This document shows, piece after piece, positions 1 to 5,068 of a DNA stretch of 5,068 nucleotides. Each line of letters opens with the position of its first letter. Positions within the stretch are counted from its first letter, which is position 1. Source of the stretch: Candidatus Krumholzibacteriota bacterium (GTDB taxonomy: Bacteria; Krumholzibacteriota; Krumholzibacteriia; Krumholzibacteriales; Krumholzibacteriaceae); contig JAUWMD010000192.1 of NCBI GenBank assembly GCA_030613345.1, positions 1 to 5,068 of the forward strand, written 5' to 3'. The notes beneath the pieces are model-generated. The model was not told the origin of the DNA. It saw only the letters and a list, made by a program, of their open reading frames with translations, and made no database searches. A program made the translations under genes and the position numbers.

Positions 1-110
1 TCGAGCCCGGCTTCACCCATCGCCAGATCACAGGCAGTTCCACCGATCAGCACATAGCGATCAGCGTATCCACGAAAGTGTTCCCTGAAGAGATCCAACC
101 CTTTTACCAT
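1..110 (-). CDS. AbiEii/MosT-like nucleotidyltransferase toxin, N-terminal fragment (cut by window edge)
   Basis: Reading the reverse strand from an ATG at 108-110 gives 36 complete codons with no stop up to the left edge. The peptide begins MVKGLDLFREHF and contains a hydrophobic strand followed by a Gly-Gly-Thr-Ala turn (YVLIGGTACDLAM, residues 19-31). This GG(S/T)A turn after a beta strand is the first motif of the AbiEii/AbiGii (DUF1814) nucleotidyltransferase fold. Family members studied so far (AbiEii, MenT) act in the cytoplasm; MenT enzymes transfer nucleotides to tRNA and stop growth unless neutralised by the partner. The catalytic aspartates expected further on lie outside the window, so activity cannot be judged. 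The start codon lies inside the end of the upstream regulator gene (ATGGTAA, 7-base overlap), which implies translational coupling; a modest AGGGG lies 5 bases upstream. The conserved start of the fold and the partner gene make the family call fairly good, but the fragment is short. Confidence 0.72.
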   Translation of the reverse strand, partial: MVKGLDLFREHFRGYADRYVLIGGTACDLAMGEAGL

Positions 111-1090
111 TGCAGCCCCTTCATCATCTCTTCAAGCGCGGCTTCAACCCGCTCATCCTGGCTTTCTTTGAGCGACAGGTACAGCGACAAGCGGTCCACT
201 ACCTTGTCTTTGGCAAACAGGCTTGGGGCATAGCTCCAAACTTCGATCTCCAGTACCCCGGGCTCCTGGGACGGGAACTCATTGACTCGATGACGTTGCT
301 TCAACGATTTCCAGTCTTTTCCACTTAAAGCAATAACAGGATTAGCCGGTTTGGCCAATATGGTGTAGTCAGCCAGTGCGGATAAACCGGCGCGGGGCCC
401 CGGTAGATCTACGTTCAGCGGGTCAATGTGGATTTGTTTTTTAACCGGGCTACGTAAAAATGGCTGGGCCTTTGCCCAAATGTCTTTTTCTGGTTTGGCA
501 AATTGAACACATCGTTCTCGGCCTTCGAGGAAGATATCCCCCAGGTTGGAGGACTCCAGTTCATCGAAGGCCCGAGTCATCGTCATCACAGAATACCCAA
601 GAAACCCGGCCATTTCGGTCGGCGTAAATATCCTCTTTGTGGTTCCGTAGAGCAACACATGGATGACCAGTGCCTGCGTAGAGGGACTAAACTTGTGAGT
701 TTCTGTACGCAACTTTTTGAAGTGCTCACGCAAATCGATACCCAGCATGGGCAGATACATCTGGTTACCGGGAACCACAAAAGGCAATTTGTGCTCAATT
801 AACCGTTTGCGATTGTAGGCGGTGACTCTTGCCCGCACATATACAATCTCTCCATCCCATCTGGTTTTTACCTGGTCCATGTGCTTACGGACTGTTGCAG
901 GTGATTGCTCCTGCTCTTTACGATCCAGCATCAGCAGACAGGATGCTTCCAGCAGTTGTACTTTAAAAAAGGTGTAGAGATTCCGGAGGAAAAACGGCAG
1001 CCGTGTGCCGTCATCCCACGAAATGGGGAAGATTTCAGCACCTAACGTCTCGTGCAGGTATCGCTTGAGCTGAGAGAGTTCGCCACTCAT
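104..1090 (-). CDS. Winged-helix transcriptional regulator, probable antitoxin of an AbiE/MosAT-like module
   Basis: A complete 328-residue cytoplasmic protein. Residues 1-125 form an N-terminal domain that ends in the motif KLPFVVPGNQMYLPMLGIDL (101-120). Residues about 136-200 read as a winged helix-turn-helix: helices at 138-148 and 156-164 (TPTEMAGFLGY), recognition helix about 167-180 (SVMTMTRAFDELES), then a wing. Residues about 225-325 form a C-terminal domain with the stretches RAGLSALADYTILAKP and VVDRLSLYLSL...DERVEAALEEM. From memory, this layout is typical of proteins annotated as MarR-like regulators that sit directly before AbiEii-type nucleotidyltransferases, as seen here. The expected role is to neutralise the toxin and repress the pair's own promoter. 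The start is supported by GGAG five bases upstream of ATG. Base composition is near 50% GC, clearly below the genes to the right, which suggests transfer. It could also be only a regulator; antitoxin function is inferred from the neighbour. Confidence 0.8.
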   Translation of the reverse strand: MSGELSQLKRYLHETLGAEIFPISWDDGTRLPFFLRNLYTFFKVQLLEASCLLMLDRKEQEQSPATVRKHMDQVKTRWDGEIVYVRARVTAYNRKRLIEHKLPFVVPGNQMYLPMLGIDLREHFKKLRTETHKFSPSTQALVIHVLLYGTTKRIFTPTEMAGFLGYSVMTMTRAFDELESSNLGDIFLEGRERCVQFAKPEKDIWAKAQPFLRSPVKKQIHIDPLNVDLPGPRAGLSALADYTILAKPANPVIALSGKDWKSLKQRHRVNEFPSQEPGVLEIEVWSYAPSLFAKDKVVDRLSLYLSLKESQDERVEAALEEMMKGLQW

Positions 1091-1095
1091 ATCAT

Positions 1096-1099
1096 CTCC
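1096..1099 (-). promoter_or_regulatory. Ribosome binding site of the winged-helix gene
   Basis: On the reverse strand GGAG is followed by five bases (ATGAT) and then the ATG at 1088-1090. This fixes the start of the regulator gene and leaves a short leader, roughly two dozen bases from the predicted transcription start. Confidence 0.7.
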
Positions 1100-1120
1100 A
1101 ATTCATTGCATTTGCACACT

Positions 1121-1149
1121 AACATACAGATGGTTACTGTGCGTGTCAA
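1121..1149 (-). promoter_or_regulatory. Sigma-70 type promoter driving the leftward regulator/toxin pair
   Basis: On the reverse strand a perfect -35 box TTGACA (1149-1144) is separated by exactly 17 bases from a -10 box TATGTT (1126-1121, four of six consensus bases). Transcription would begin at about 1114, some 24 bases before the ATG at 1090. Position, spacing and direction all match the regulator gene. The strong -35 box with a weaker -10 box fits a promoter meant to be repressed by its own product, but repression is inferred. Confidence 0.75.
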
Positions 1150-1157
1150 GGGTTACT
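1132..1157. repeat. Direct repeat GGTTACT bracketing the -35 box, candidate operator
   Basis: GGTTACT occurs at 1132-1138 and again at 1151-1157 in the same orientation, start-to-start distance 19 bases. The copies flank the -35 hexamer (1144-1149) of the leftward promoter; one lies in the -10/-35 spacer and the other just upstream of -35. Both copies are followed by N then T (GGTTACTGT and GGTTACTAT). A protein bound to them would block RNA polymerase, so they are candidate binding sites for the winged-helix protein encoded just downstream. Two 7-base copies alone could be chance; it is the placement that makes them notable. Confidence 0.45.
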
Positions 1158-1181
1158 ATCCTCCTGCGCGGTCTTTTTTCC

Positions 1182-1224
1182 GAAAAATAAATGAAAACGG
1201 CTTACCTGTTCTTCAATAAGCCGT
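1182..1224 (-). terminator. Leftward-facing intrinsic terminator-like hairpin with no gene to its right on that strand
   Basis: A perfect 8-base-pair stem is formed by ACGGCTTA (1197-1204) and TAAGCCGT (1217-1224) with a 12-base loop. Read on the reverse strand, the stem is followed at once by TTTCATTTATTTTT (about 1196-1183), a T-rich tail as in Rho-independent terminators. Read rightward, the stem is followed by mixed pyrimidine-rich sequence with no clean T run, so leftward is the better orientation. The stem is short and has only four G-C pairs, so strength would be moderate. No leftward gene lies to the right of it, only the sense-strand lipoprotein gene. It may insulate the regulator gene from antisense reads or be a remnant of the acquired segment's former flank. 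Confidence 0.5.
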
Positions 1225-1270
1225 CCTGAATCTGTTCTTCCTCGGTATGATAGGTGGTATATTCAACGGG

Positions 1271-2776
1271 ATGCGTAAATCGTTAACAGTATTGATGACC
1301 GCCCTGTGCGGCATGCTGACGCTCTCCGCCTGCGGAGGGCGGCATGCGATGGAGACAGGCCCCGCGATCTCCCCGGGGTGCTGCGTCATTCCAGTCCCGG
1401 CTGAATGGGCCGATACGATCCGGTTCGCCCTGCCCGGAAAGGTCGATCCGTTTCATGCGCCGGCGGCGCGCAGCGAGAGCGAGCGGATCCTGTTCGGTCA
1501 CCTCTACGAGACCCTGGTCACAATCGACTGCCGGGGAAAGGTGCGGCCGGGTCTTGCCGCATCGTGGCGCAGCGGAAAGGGCGGGTGGCGCTGGACATTC
1601 GATCTGCGGCCGGACGCACGTTTTTGGGACAAAAGTCCCGTTACCCCCCGCGACGTCGTCCTGTGCTGGCAGCGCCCGAATACAGAAGCGCTGATCTGGG
1701 CCGCCGGCGTCGACTCGGCCGTCGTCGTCGGTGAACGCAGCGTGCATGTCTACCTATCACGGCCACACAAAGACGTCCCCGGCGTCGTGTCAACACGTCT
1801 GTTCGCGGTGGCAAAGCATGCGCCGCCGCACCACTGGCCTCTCGGCTCAGGTCCCTACCGGATTGAAATGGAGCCGATGTTGTCGAGCCTGATGTTCAGG
1901 CGCCCGTTCACGGCATCCCCTGCCTTCAATGCCGACGGACCGGTCATCCTGTTCATCGAGCCCGAGGCCCGTGACGCGCGCGACCTGCTCGAGGAAACTG
2001 TCGATGTGATGATCACCGCCGATCCGGACGTCATCGAATACGCCGCCGCACGGCCGCACCTCGAAACCGTCCCCCTCCCATGGAACATGACTTACGTGCT
2101 TCTCTCGACCACGCGCGTGCGGGATATCCGTTCGGGGCGCATCCCCGCCGGGATCTCCCGGGAATTCTCCGACGGTCTCGCGCAGGACGCGGTCCGCAGC
2201 GTCGCCCGCGGACATCCGGCATCATGCTGGTGGGACGGGCTGGACCGATGCGCCGTCCTGTCCGAAGGCAAAGAGTGGCGGCCATCCCTGTCGCACAGCG
2301 CGTATTCACCGTCCACACCGCGGCGTATCCTCTATGACAGCTCCGATTCCGTCGCCCGGGATCTTGCCGAGCGGATAGTCGCGCTTGCCGTAGCCGGTCC
2401 CGGCGCTTCGCCCGAGGCGGCGCAGATAGTCTCCGCTGTAACCGGGCTCGCAGAACAGCCGCGGGGTATTGCTGCTGCCGGGACCACGGAGGCGGAGATC
2501 CGCGAGAGCCTGCTGGAGGGCAACGACTTCGCATATATCATCGCGCTGCCCCTGAATCCGCCCGATCCGTGCAACGAGGCGAAGCTGCTGATCGAAAGCG
2601 CGCGCTGGCTGTCGGGGCTCGGCAGGGATTTCGCCCGCGCCCTGCTGCCGCTCGTCGACACGCGGAGGCACGTGATCATGCGCAGGGAAGCCGCCGGCCT
2701 CTCGATAGACTGGTATGGTAATCCGTTCATCACCGGCGCGTTGCCGCAGGCAGCAGAGGCGCCGCCGGGGAGGTGA
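1271..2776 (+). CDS. Family 5 extracellular solute-binding lipoprotein (oligopeptide/dipeptide-type)
   Basis: From the ATG at 1271 the product is 501 residues. It opens with a classic lipoprotein signal: MRKS, a hydrophobic stretch, and lipobox LSAC with the lipidated cysteine at residue 21, so it should be membrane-anchored and face the periplasm or exterior. The mature part carries family 5 (SBP_bac_5) signposts in the right order: LYETL at 78-82 followed by a D..GKV.PGLAASW stretch, WRWTFDLRPDARFWD at about 106-120, TPRDVV at about 125-130 and GSGPYR at 192-197. Length is slightly below usual OppA/DppA size (about 530). An ATG at 1247 would add eight residues before the signal; 1271 is preferred because it gives a normal signal peptide and has AGGTGG (1252-1257) upstream, though at a long 13-base spacing. 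No permease or ATPase gene follows; instead a kinase and regulator do, so a sensing role is possible. The substrate cannot be read from the sequence. Confidence 0.8.
   Translation: MRKSLTVLMTALCGMLTLSACGGRHAMETGPAISPGCCVIPVPAEWADTIRFALPGKVDPFHAPAARSESERILFGHLYETLVTIDCRGKVRPGLAASWRSGKGGWRWTFDLRPDARFWDKSPVTPRDVVLCWQRPNTEALIWAAGVDSAVVVGERSVHVYLSRPHKDVPGVVSTRLFAVAKHAPPHHWPLGSGPYRIEMEPMLSSLMFRRPFTASPAFNADGPVILFIEPEARDARDLLEETVDVMITADPDVIEYAAARPHLETVPLPWNMTYVLLSTTRVRDIRSGRIPAGISREFSDGLAQDAVRSVARGHPASCWWDGLDRCAVLSEGKEWRPSLSHSAYSPSTPRRILYDSSDSVARDLAERIVALAVAGPGASPEAAQIVSAVTGLAEQPRGIAAAGTTEAEIRESLLEGNDFAYIIALPLNPPDPCNEAKLLIESARWLSGLGRDFARALLPLVDTRRHVIMRREAAGLSIDWYGNPFITGALPQAAEAPPGR
2769..2776 (+). 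promoter_or_regulatory. Strong Shine-Dalgarno embedded in the lipoprotein stop; decides the kinase start
   Basis: GGAGGTGA at 2769-2776 is a near-full complement of the 16S rRNA 3' end and contains the TGA stop of the lipoprotein gene (2774-2776). It ends five bases before an in-frame TTG at 2782. The alternative GTG at 2773-2775 lies inside this same sequence and so could not use it. The arrangement favours TTG 2782 as the real start, with ribosomes finishing the first gene placed directly on the next. Confidence 0.6.
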
Positions 2777-2781
2777 GCCGC

Positions 2782-4464
2782 TTGTCGTTCCGTAACCGCC
2801 TGCTCGTCATCTTCATCGTGGCCGTGCTCGTGCCGATGATCGCCCTCTCGCTCCTCATCAGGTCAGAGATGACGAAACGGCTCACCGATCAGTACGAACT
2901 CCGCGTCGATGCTCTCGTCTCTGTGATCGAGGACGACATCGAACAGGAGAGCGAATCTCTAGCCACCTCCCTCGCCGCCCTGAAAGATGCAATACTCGAC
3001 GATAACCGGTTCCGCGGCGCCGCGGTCGCAGGCGATCAGGGCGAACGCCGCTACCTGCTCGACTACGCGACCGGCGCAATGCGGATCGCAGGCCTCTCGA
3101 TGCTCCAGATACAGGACGACGAGGGGCGAATATTGAGCTCGGGACATTTCCGCAATGAATTCGGCCGCCTCGAGCCGGAGCTCCCTCGATTGCTGGCCTC
3201 CGCGCCGAAATCTGCCGCCCTGGTCGAGGTGCGCACTCCCGACAAACCAATGATCGTCCTCGCCCGCGTCGACTCGCTGCGGATCGGCGGCCGCATGTTC
3301 ACGGTAACGGGCGGAGTGGCGGTGGAAAAGCACTTCCTTTCCCGTCTGGCAGGTGAGACCGACCTCGCGGTGACACTGGCTCCTCCGGACGGATTTCAGT
3401 TACAGCATGCGGCCCGCTCGCGGGCGATCGTCCGCGAGCTCAGGGTACCGTATATCGGCGCCGATCGCATCGAGTTCGATGAAGCGAGTTTCAGCGTGAC
3501 GCACGACCTCGCCGGGCTCGACGATCTTCGCCGGAGCATCGATCGCTGGTTCCTCATTGTTGTAGCCATCGCAGGCCTCGCCGCCATCATCCTGGTCGGC
3601 TGGCTCTCCTCCCGGATAAGCCGGCCGCTGACCGAGCTCGCGGGTAAGACTTCCCGCATCGATCTCGACCGCCTCGACGTCGAGTTCGAGACCGATCGCA
3701 GGGACGAGATCGGTGCTCTCTCGAGCCTTCTCGCCGCCATGACCGACAGGCTGCGGGCCGGGGCCCTGCGGATCAGGGACGCCGAGCGCCGCGCGACGCT
3801 GGGCGAGATGGCGCGGCAGGTGAACCACGACATAAAGAACGGGTTGACGCCGATCCGCAACATCATCCGCCACCTCTCGCAGCTCTCGCGCGAGGACCCG
3901 CATGCTATGCCGGAGATCTTCGCGGAACGCGAGGAGACGCTCAACTCGAGCATCGGGTACCTCGATGACCTTGCATCGAACTACGCCCGCCTGTATCCTC
4001 GCCTCAACCGCAAGCGGTGCGACGTGAGCGAGATCACTGCCGGTATCGTAACGGACCTGCAGGGTACGGGGCCGGCCCTGCTGCGAGCCGGACTCTGCAA
4101 AGGAGCAATAGTCCAGGCCGATCCGGTATCGCTGCGGCGCATACTTGAGAACCTTGTGCGCAACGCGATCGACAGCATCGGATCGAACAGCGGGACCGTC
4201 ACCGTCACGACGGAACACGTCCCGGGCGACGACGGCCGGATGTGGATCCGTGTCATGGTAGCCGACACCGGCGCGGGGATGAGCGAGGAGCAGAAGGCGC
4301 GGATATTCGATGATTTCTATACTACGAAGGCGGACGGGACGGGCCTGGGGTTGTCGATAGTACGGAGGCTCGTGATGGACCTCGATGGCAGGATAGAAGT
4401 GGAAAGCACTGCAGGCGCGGGGACCCGGATGATCATATATCTGCCCGCAGAGGCCGGAGGGTAA
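2782..4464 (+). CDS. Membrane sensor histidine kinase with extracytoplasmic sensor, HAMP, HisKA and HATPase domains
   Basis: With the TTG start the protein has 560 residues (563 from GTG at 2773, which overlaps the previous stop by four bases). Two membrane helices, about 7-26 and 256-275, enclose an extracytoplasmic sensor domain of about 230 residues, perhaps Cache-like (LQIQDDEGRILSSGHFRNEF at about 108-127). A HAMP domain follows (about 276-328, with P282 and a DEIG at about 308-311). The dimerisation helix carries the phospho-accepting His349 in NHDIKNGLTP. The ATPase domain is complete: N-box Asn457 and Asn461 (ENLVRNA), G1 box DTGAGM from 495, F box IFDDFYTTK, G2 box GTGLGL at 519-524. 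The H-box resembles NtrB/NtrY kinases but has Gly where they have Pro (N-P-L). It should autophosphorylate and pass phosphate to the regulator encoded four bases downstream. The signal is unknown; the lipoprotein upstream is a candidate partner. Confidence 0.92.
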   Translation: MSFRNRLLVIFIVAVLVPMIALSLLIRSEMTKRLTDQYELRVDALVSVIEDDIEQESESLATSLAALKDAILDDNRFRGAAVAGDQGERRYLLDYATGAMRIAGLSMLQIQDDEGRILSSGHFRNEFGRLEPELPRLLASAPKSAALVEVRTPDKPMIVLARVDSLRIGGRMFTVTGGVAVEKHFLSRLAGETDLAVTLAPPDGFQLQHAARSRAIVRELRVPYIGADRIEFDEASFSVTHDLAGLDDLRRSIDRWFLIVVAIAGLAAIILVGWLSSRISRPLTELAGKTSRIDLDRLDVEFETDRRDEIGALSSLLAAMTDRLRAGALRIRDAERRATLGEMARQVNHDIKNGLTPIRNIIRHLSQLSREDPHAMPEIFAEREETLNSSIGYLDDLASNYARLYPRLNRKRCDVSEITAGIVTDLQGTGPALLRAGLCKGAIVQADPVSLRRILENLVRNAIDSIGSNSGTVTVTTEHVPGDDGRMWIRVMVADTGAGMSEEQKARIFDDFYTTKADGTGLGLSIVRRLVMDLDGRIEVESTAGAGTRMIIYLPAEAGG

Positions 4465-4468
4465 CGAG

Positions 4469-5068
4469 ATGGCGCTGATTTTGATAGTAGACGACGTCCT
4501 CCCCCTCGCTCAGCAGTACGCCTACGACCTCAAGCGCGTCGGCGGCTACGAGACGATCGTCGCCACCGGTGGCAAGCAGGCGCTCGACATGATCGCCAGC
4601 GAGGCGGTCGACTGCGTCATACTCGACCTCGAGATGCCAGGCGTCGACGGGTTCGAGGTCCTCCGCCTGCTCGGCGAGCGGAAGGATCCGACGCCGGTGA
4701 TCGTCTATACCGGCACGGGCGACTTCGACCGCTGCGTGAAGGCGATCCATCTCGGTGCATACAGCTTCATCGACAAGGCCGAATCGATGGAGCGCGTTTC
4801 CCGCGAGATCGAGAACGCACTCGATCGGGTCAGGCTCGAGTCCGAGGTCGCATCGCTGAGGCGCGATCTCGGCGCTGACTCTCCGATCATCGGCTCGAGC
4901 GACGCGATGCGTCAGCTCCGCGAGCAGATCGCCCGCGTTGCCGGCATCCCGAGCACCGTTCTGGTCACAGGGGAAAGCGGCACGGGCAAGGAGCTGGTCG
5001 CCCGCGATCTCCACCGCCTCGGACTTAAAGCCAATGGAGGTCGCTTGGCCGGGATCGATTACGCACTC
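4469..5068 (+). CDS. NtrC-type sigma-54-dependent response regulator, N-terminal part (cut by window edge)
   Basis: The ATG at 4469 follows the kinase stop by four bases, with GGAGG (4456-4460) at an 8-base spacing, and the frame stays open for 200 codons to the right edge. Residues 1-118 are a receiver domain with acidic pair Asp8-Asp9, phospho-acceptor Asp53 (VILDLEMPG), Thr81 and Lys103; Lys103 is followed by Ala rather than the usual Pro. Residues about 118-134 look like a helical linker. From about 138 an AAA+ domain begins (SPIIGSSDAM), with Walker A GESGTGKE at 168-175 and a continuation (RLAGIDYA) that fits the usual [FV]xVxCA strand but with Tyr in place of Cys. The GAFTGA loop and DNA-binding domain lie outside the window, so sigma-54 dependence is inferred from family. 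It is the expected partner of the adjacent kinase. Confidence 0.9.
   Translation, partial: MALILIVDDVLPLAQQYAYDLKRVGGYETIVATGGKQALDMIASEAVDCVILDLEMPGVDGFEVLRLLGERKDPTPVIVYTGTGDFDRCVKAIHLGAYSFIDKAESMERVSREIENALDRVRLESEVASLRRDLGADSPIIGSSDAMRQLREQIARVAGIPSTVLVTGESGTGKELVARDLHRLGLKANGGRLAGIDYAL

Noticed and set aside
503..802. Forward frame of 99 codons opposite the winged-helix gene
   Set aside because: It shows no recognisable domain or ribosome site and lies fully opposite a well-supported gene.
1087..1149. Possible leader peptide on the reverse strand: AGGAGG (1165-1160), TTG at 1149, short frame ending in a TGA that overlaps the ATG of the winged-helix gene
   Set aside because: The TTG is part of the -35 box, so the AGGAGG and TTG lie upstream of the predicted transcript. 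The later in-frame ATG has no ribosome site. Coincidence is more likely.
1231..1270. TATGAT (1246-1251) and TATATT (1258-1263) as -10 boxes for the rightward operon
   Set aside because: Neither has a recognisable -35 box at 16-18 bases, and starts from them would leave a leader of only about 0-13 bases before the preferred ATG at 1271, too short to include the AGGTGG.
1091..1270. A sigma-54 (-24/-12) promoter ahead of the lipoprotein operon, expected if the NtrC-type regulator controls its own operon
   Set aside because: No TGGCAC-N5-TTGC-like pair with GG and GC at the right spacing is visible.
4433..5014. Long open frame on the reverse strand across the response regulator (193 codons)
   Set aside because: It is a shadow of the GC-rich codon pattern; the forward frame carries a clear receiver domain and Walker A motif. 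Similar reverse frames under the kinase (such as 3400-4218) and lipoprotein are rejected for the same reason.
5020..5068. Possible frameshift or pseudogene at the right edge because the AAA+ sequence after Walker A looks divergent
   Set aside because: The frame stays open and GGRLAGIDYAL can be aligned with the usual GGRFVAVDCAAL-type strand with substitutions, so the simplest reading is an intact gene cut by the window.

Overview
The window joins two segments of different character. Positions 1 to about 1225 have moderate GC (about 50% in the coding part by rough hand count, lower in the spacer). They carry a leftward gene pair that looks like a type IV (AbiE/MosAT-like) toxin-antitoxin module: a 328-residue winged-helix regulator/antitoxin, followed with a 7-base overlap by the first 36 codons of an AbiEii-type nucleotidyltransferase that runs off the left edge. 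The protein style is proteobacterial and accessory (plasmid, ICE or island cargo).

From about 1247 to the right edge the DNA is GC-rich (about 60-65% by rough count), with codons mostly ending in C or G. It carries a tight rightward operon: a family 5 (oligopeptide/dipeptide-type) solute-binding lipoprotein, a membrane histidine kinase whose start overlaps or nearly overlaps the lipoprotein stop, and, 4 bases after the kinase stop, the beginning of an NtrC-type response regulator (receiver plus the start of a sigma-54 AAA+ domain) cut by the right edge. The kinase H-box (NHDIKNGLTP) and the sensor-domain style suggest a high-GC Gram-negative lineage of the candidate-phylum kind (Krumholzibacteriota/Eisenbacteria-like), but this is an impression that the window cannot prove.

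Between the two segments lies a 180-base spacer. It holds a near-ideal sigma-70 promoter for the leftward pair, a 7-base direct repeat that brackets its -35 box (candidate autoregulatory operator), and a leftward-facing hairpin with a T-rich tail that has no leftward gene to terminate. No convincing promoter for the rightward operon is visible.

Likely working model (inference): the left pair is a recently acquired, self-regulated addiction or phage-defence module. The right operon is a resident signalling system in which a ligand-binding lipoprotein may feed a kinase/sigma-54 regulator pair. The abrupt change at about 1225-1270 is either an insertion boundary of a mobile segment or a contig-assembly chimera, and the sequence alone cannot separate these.
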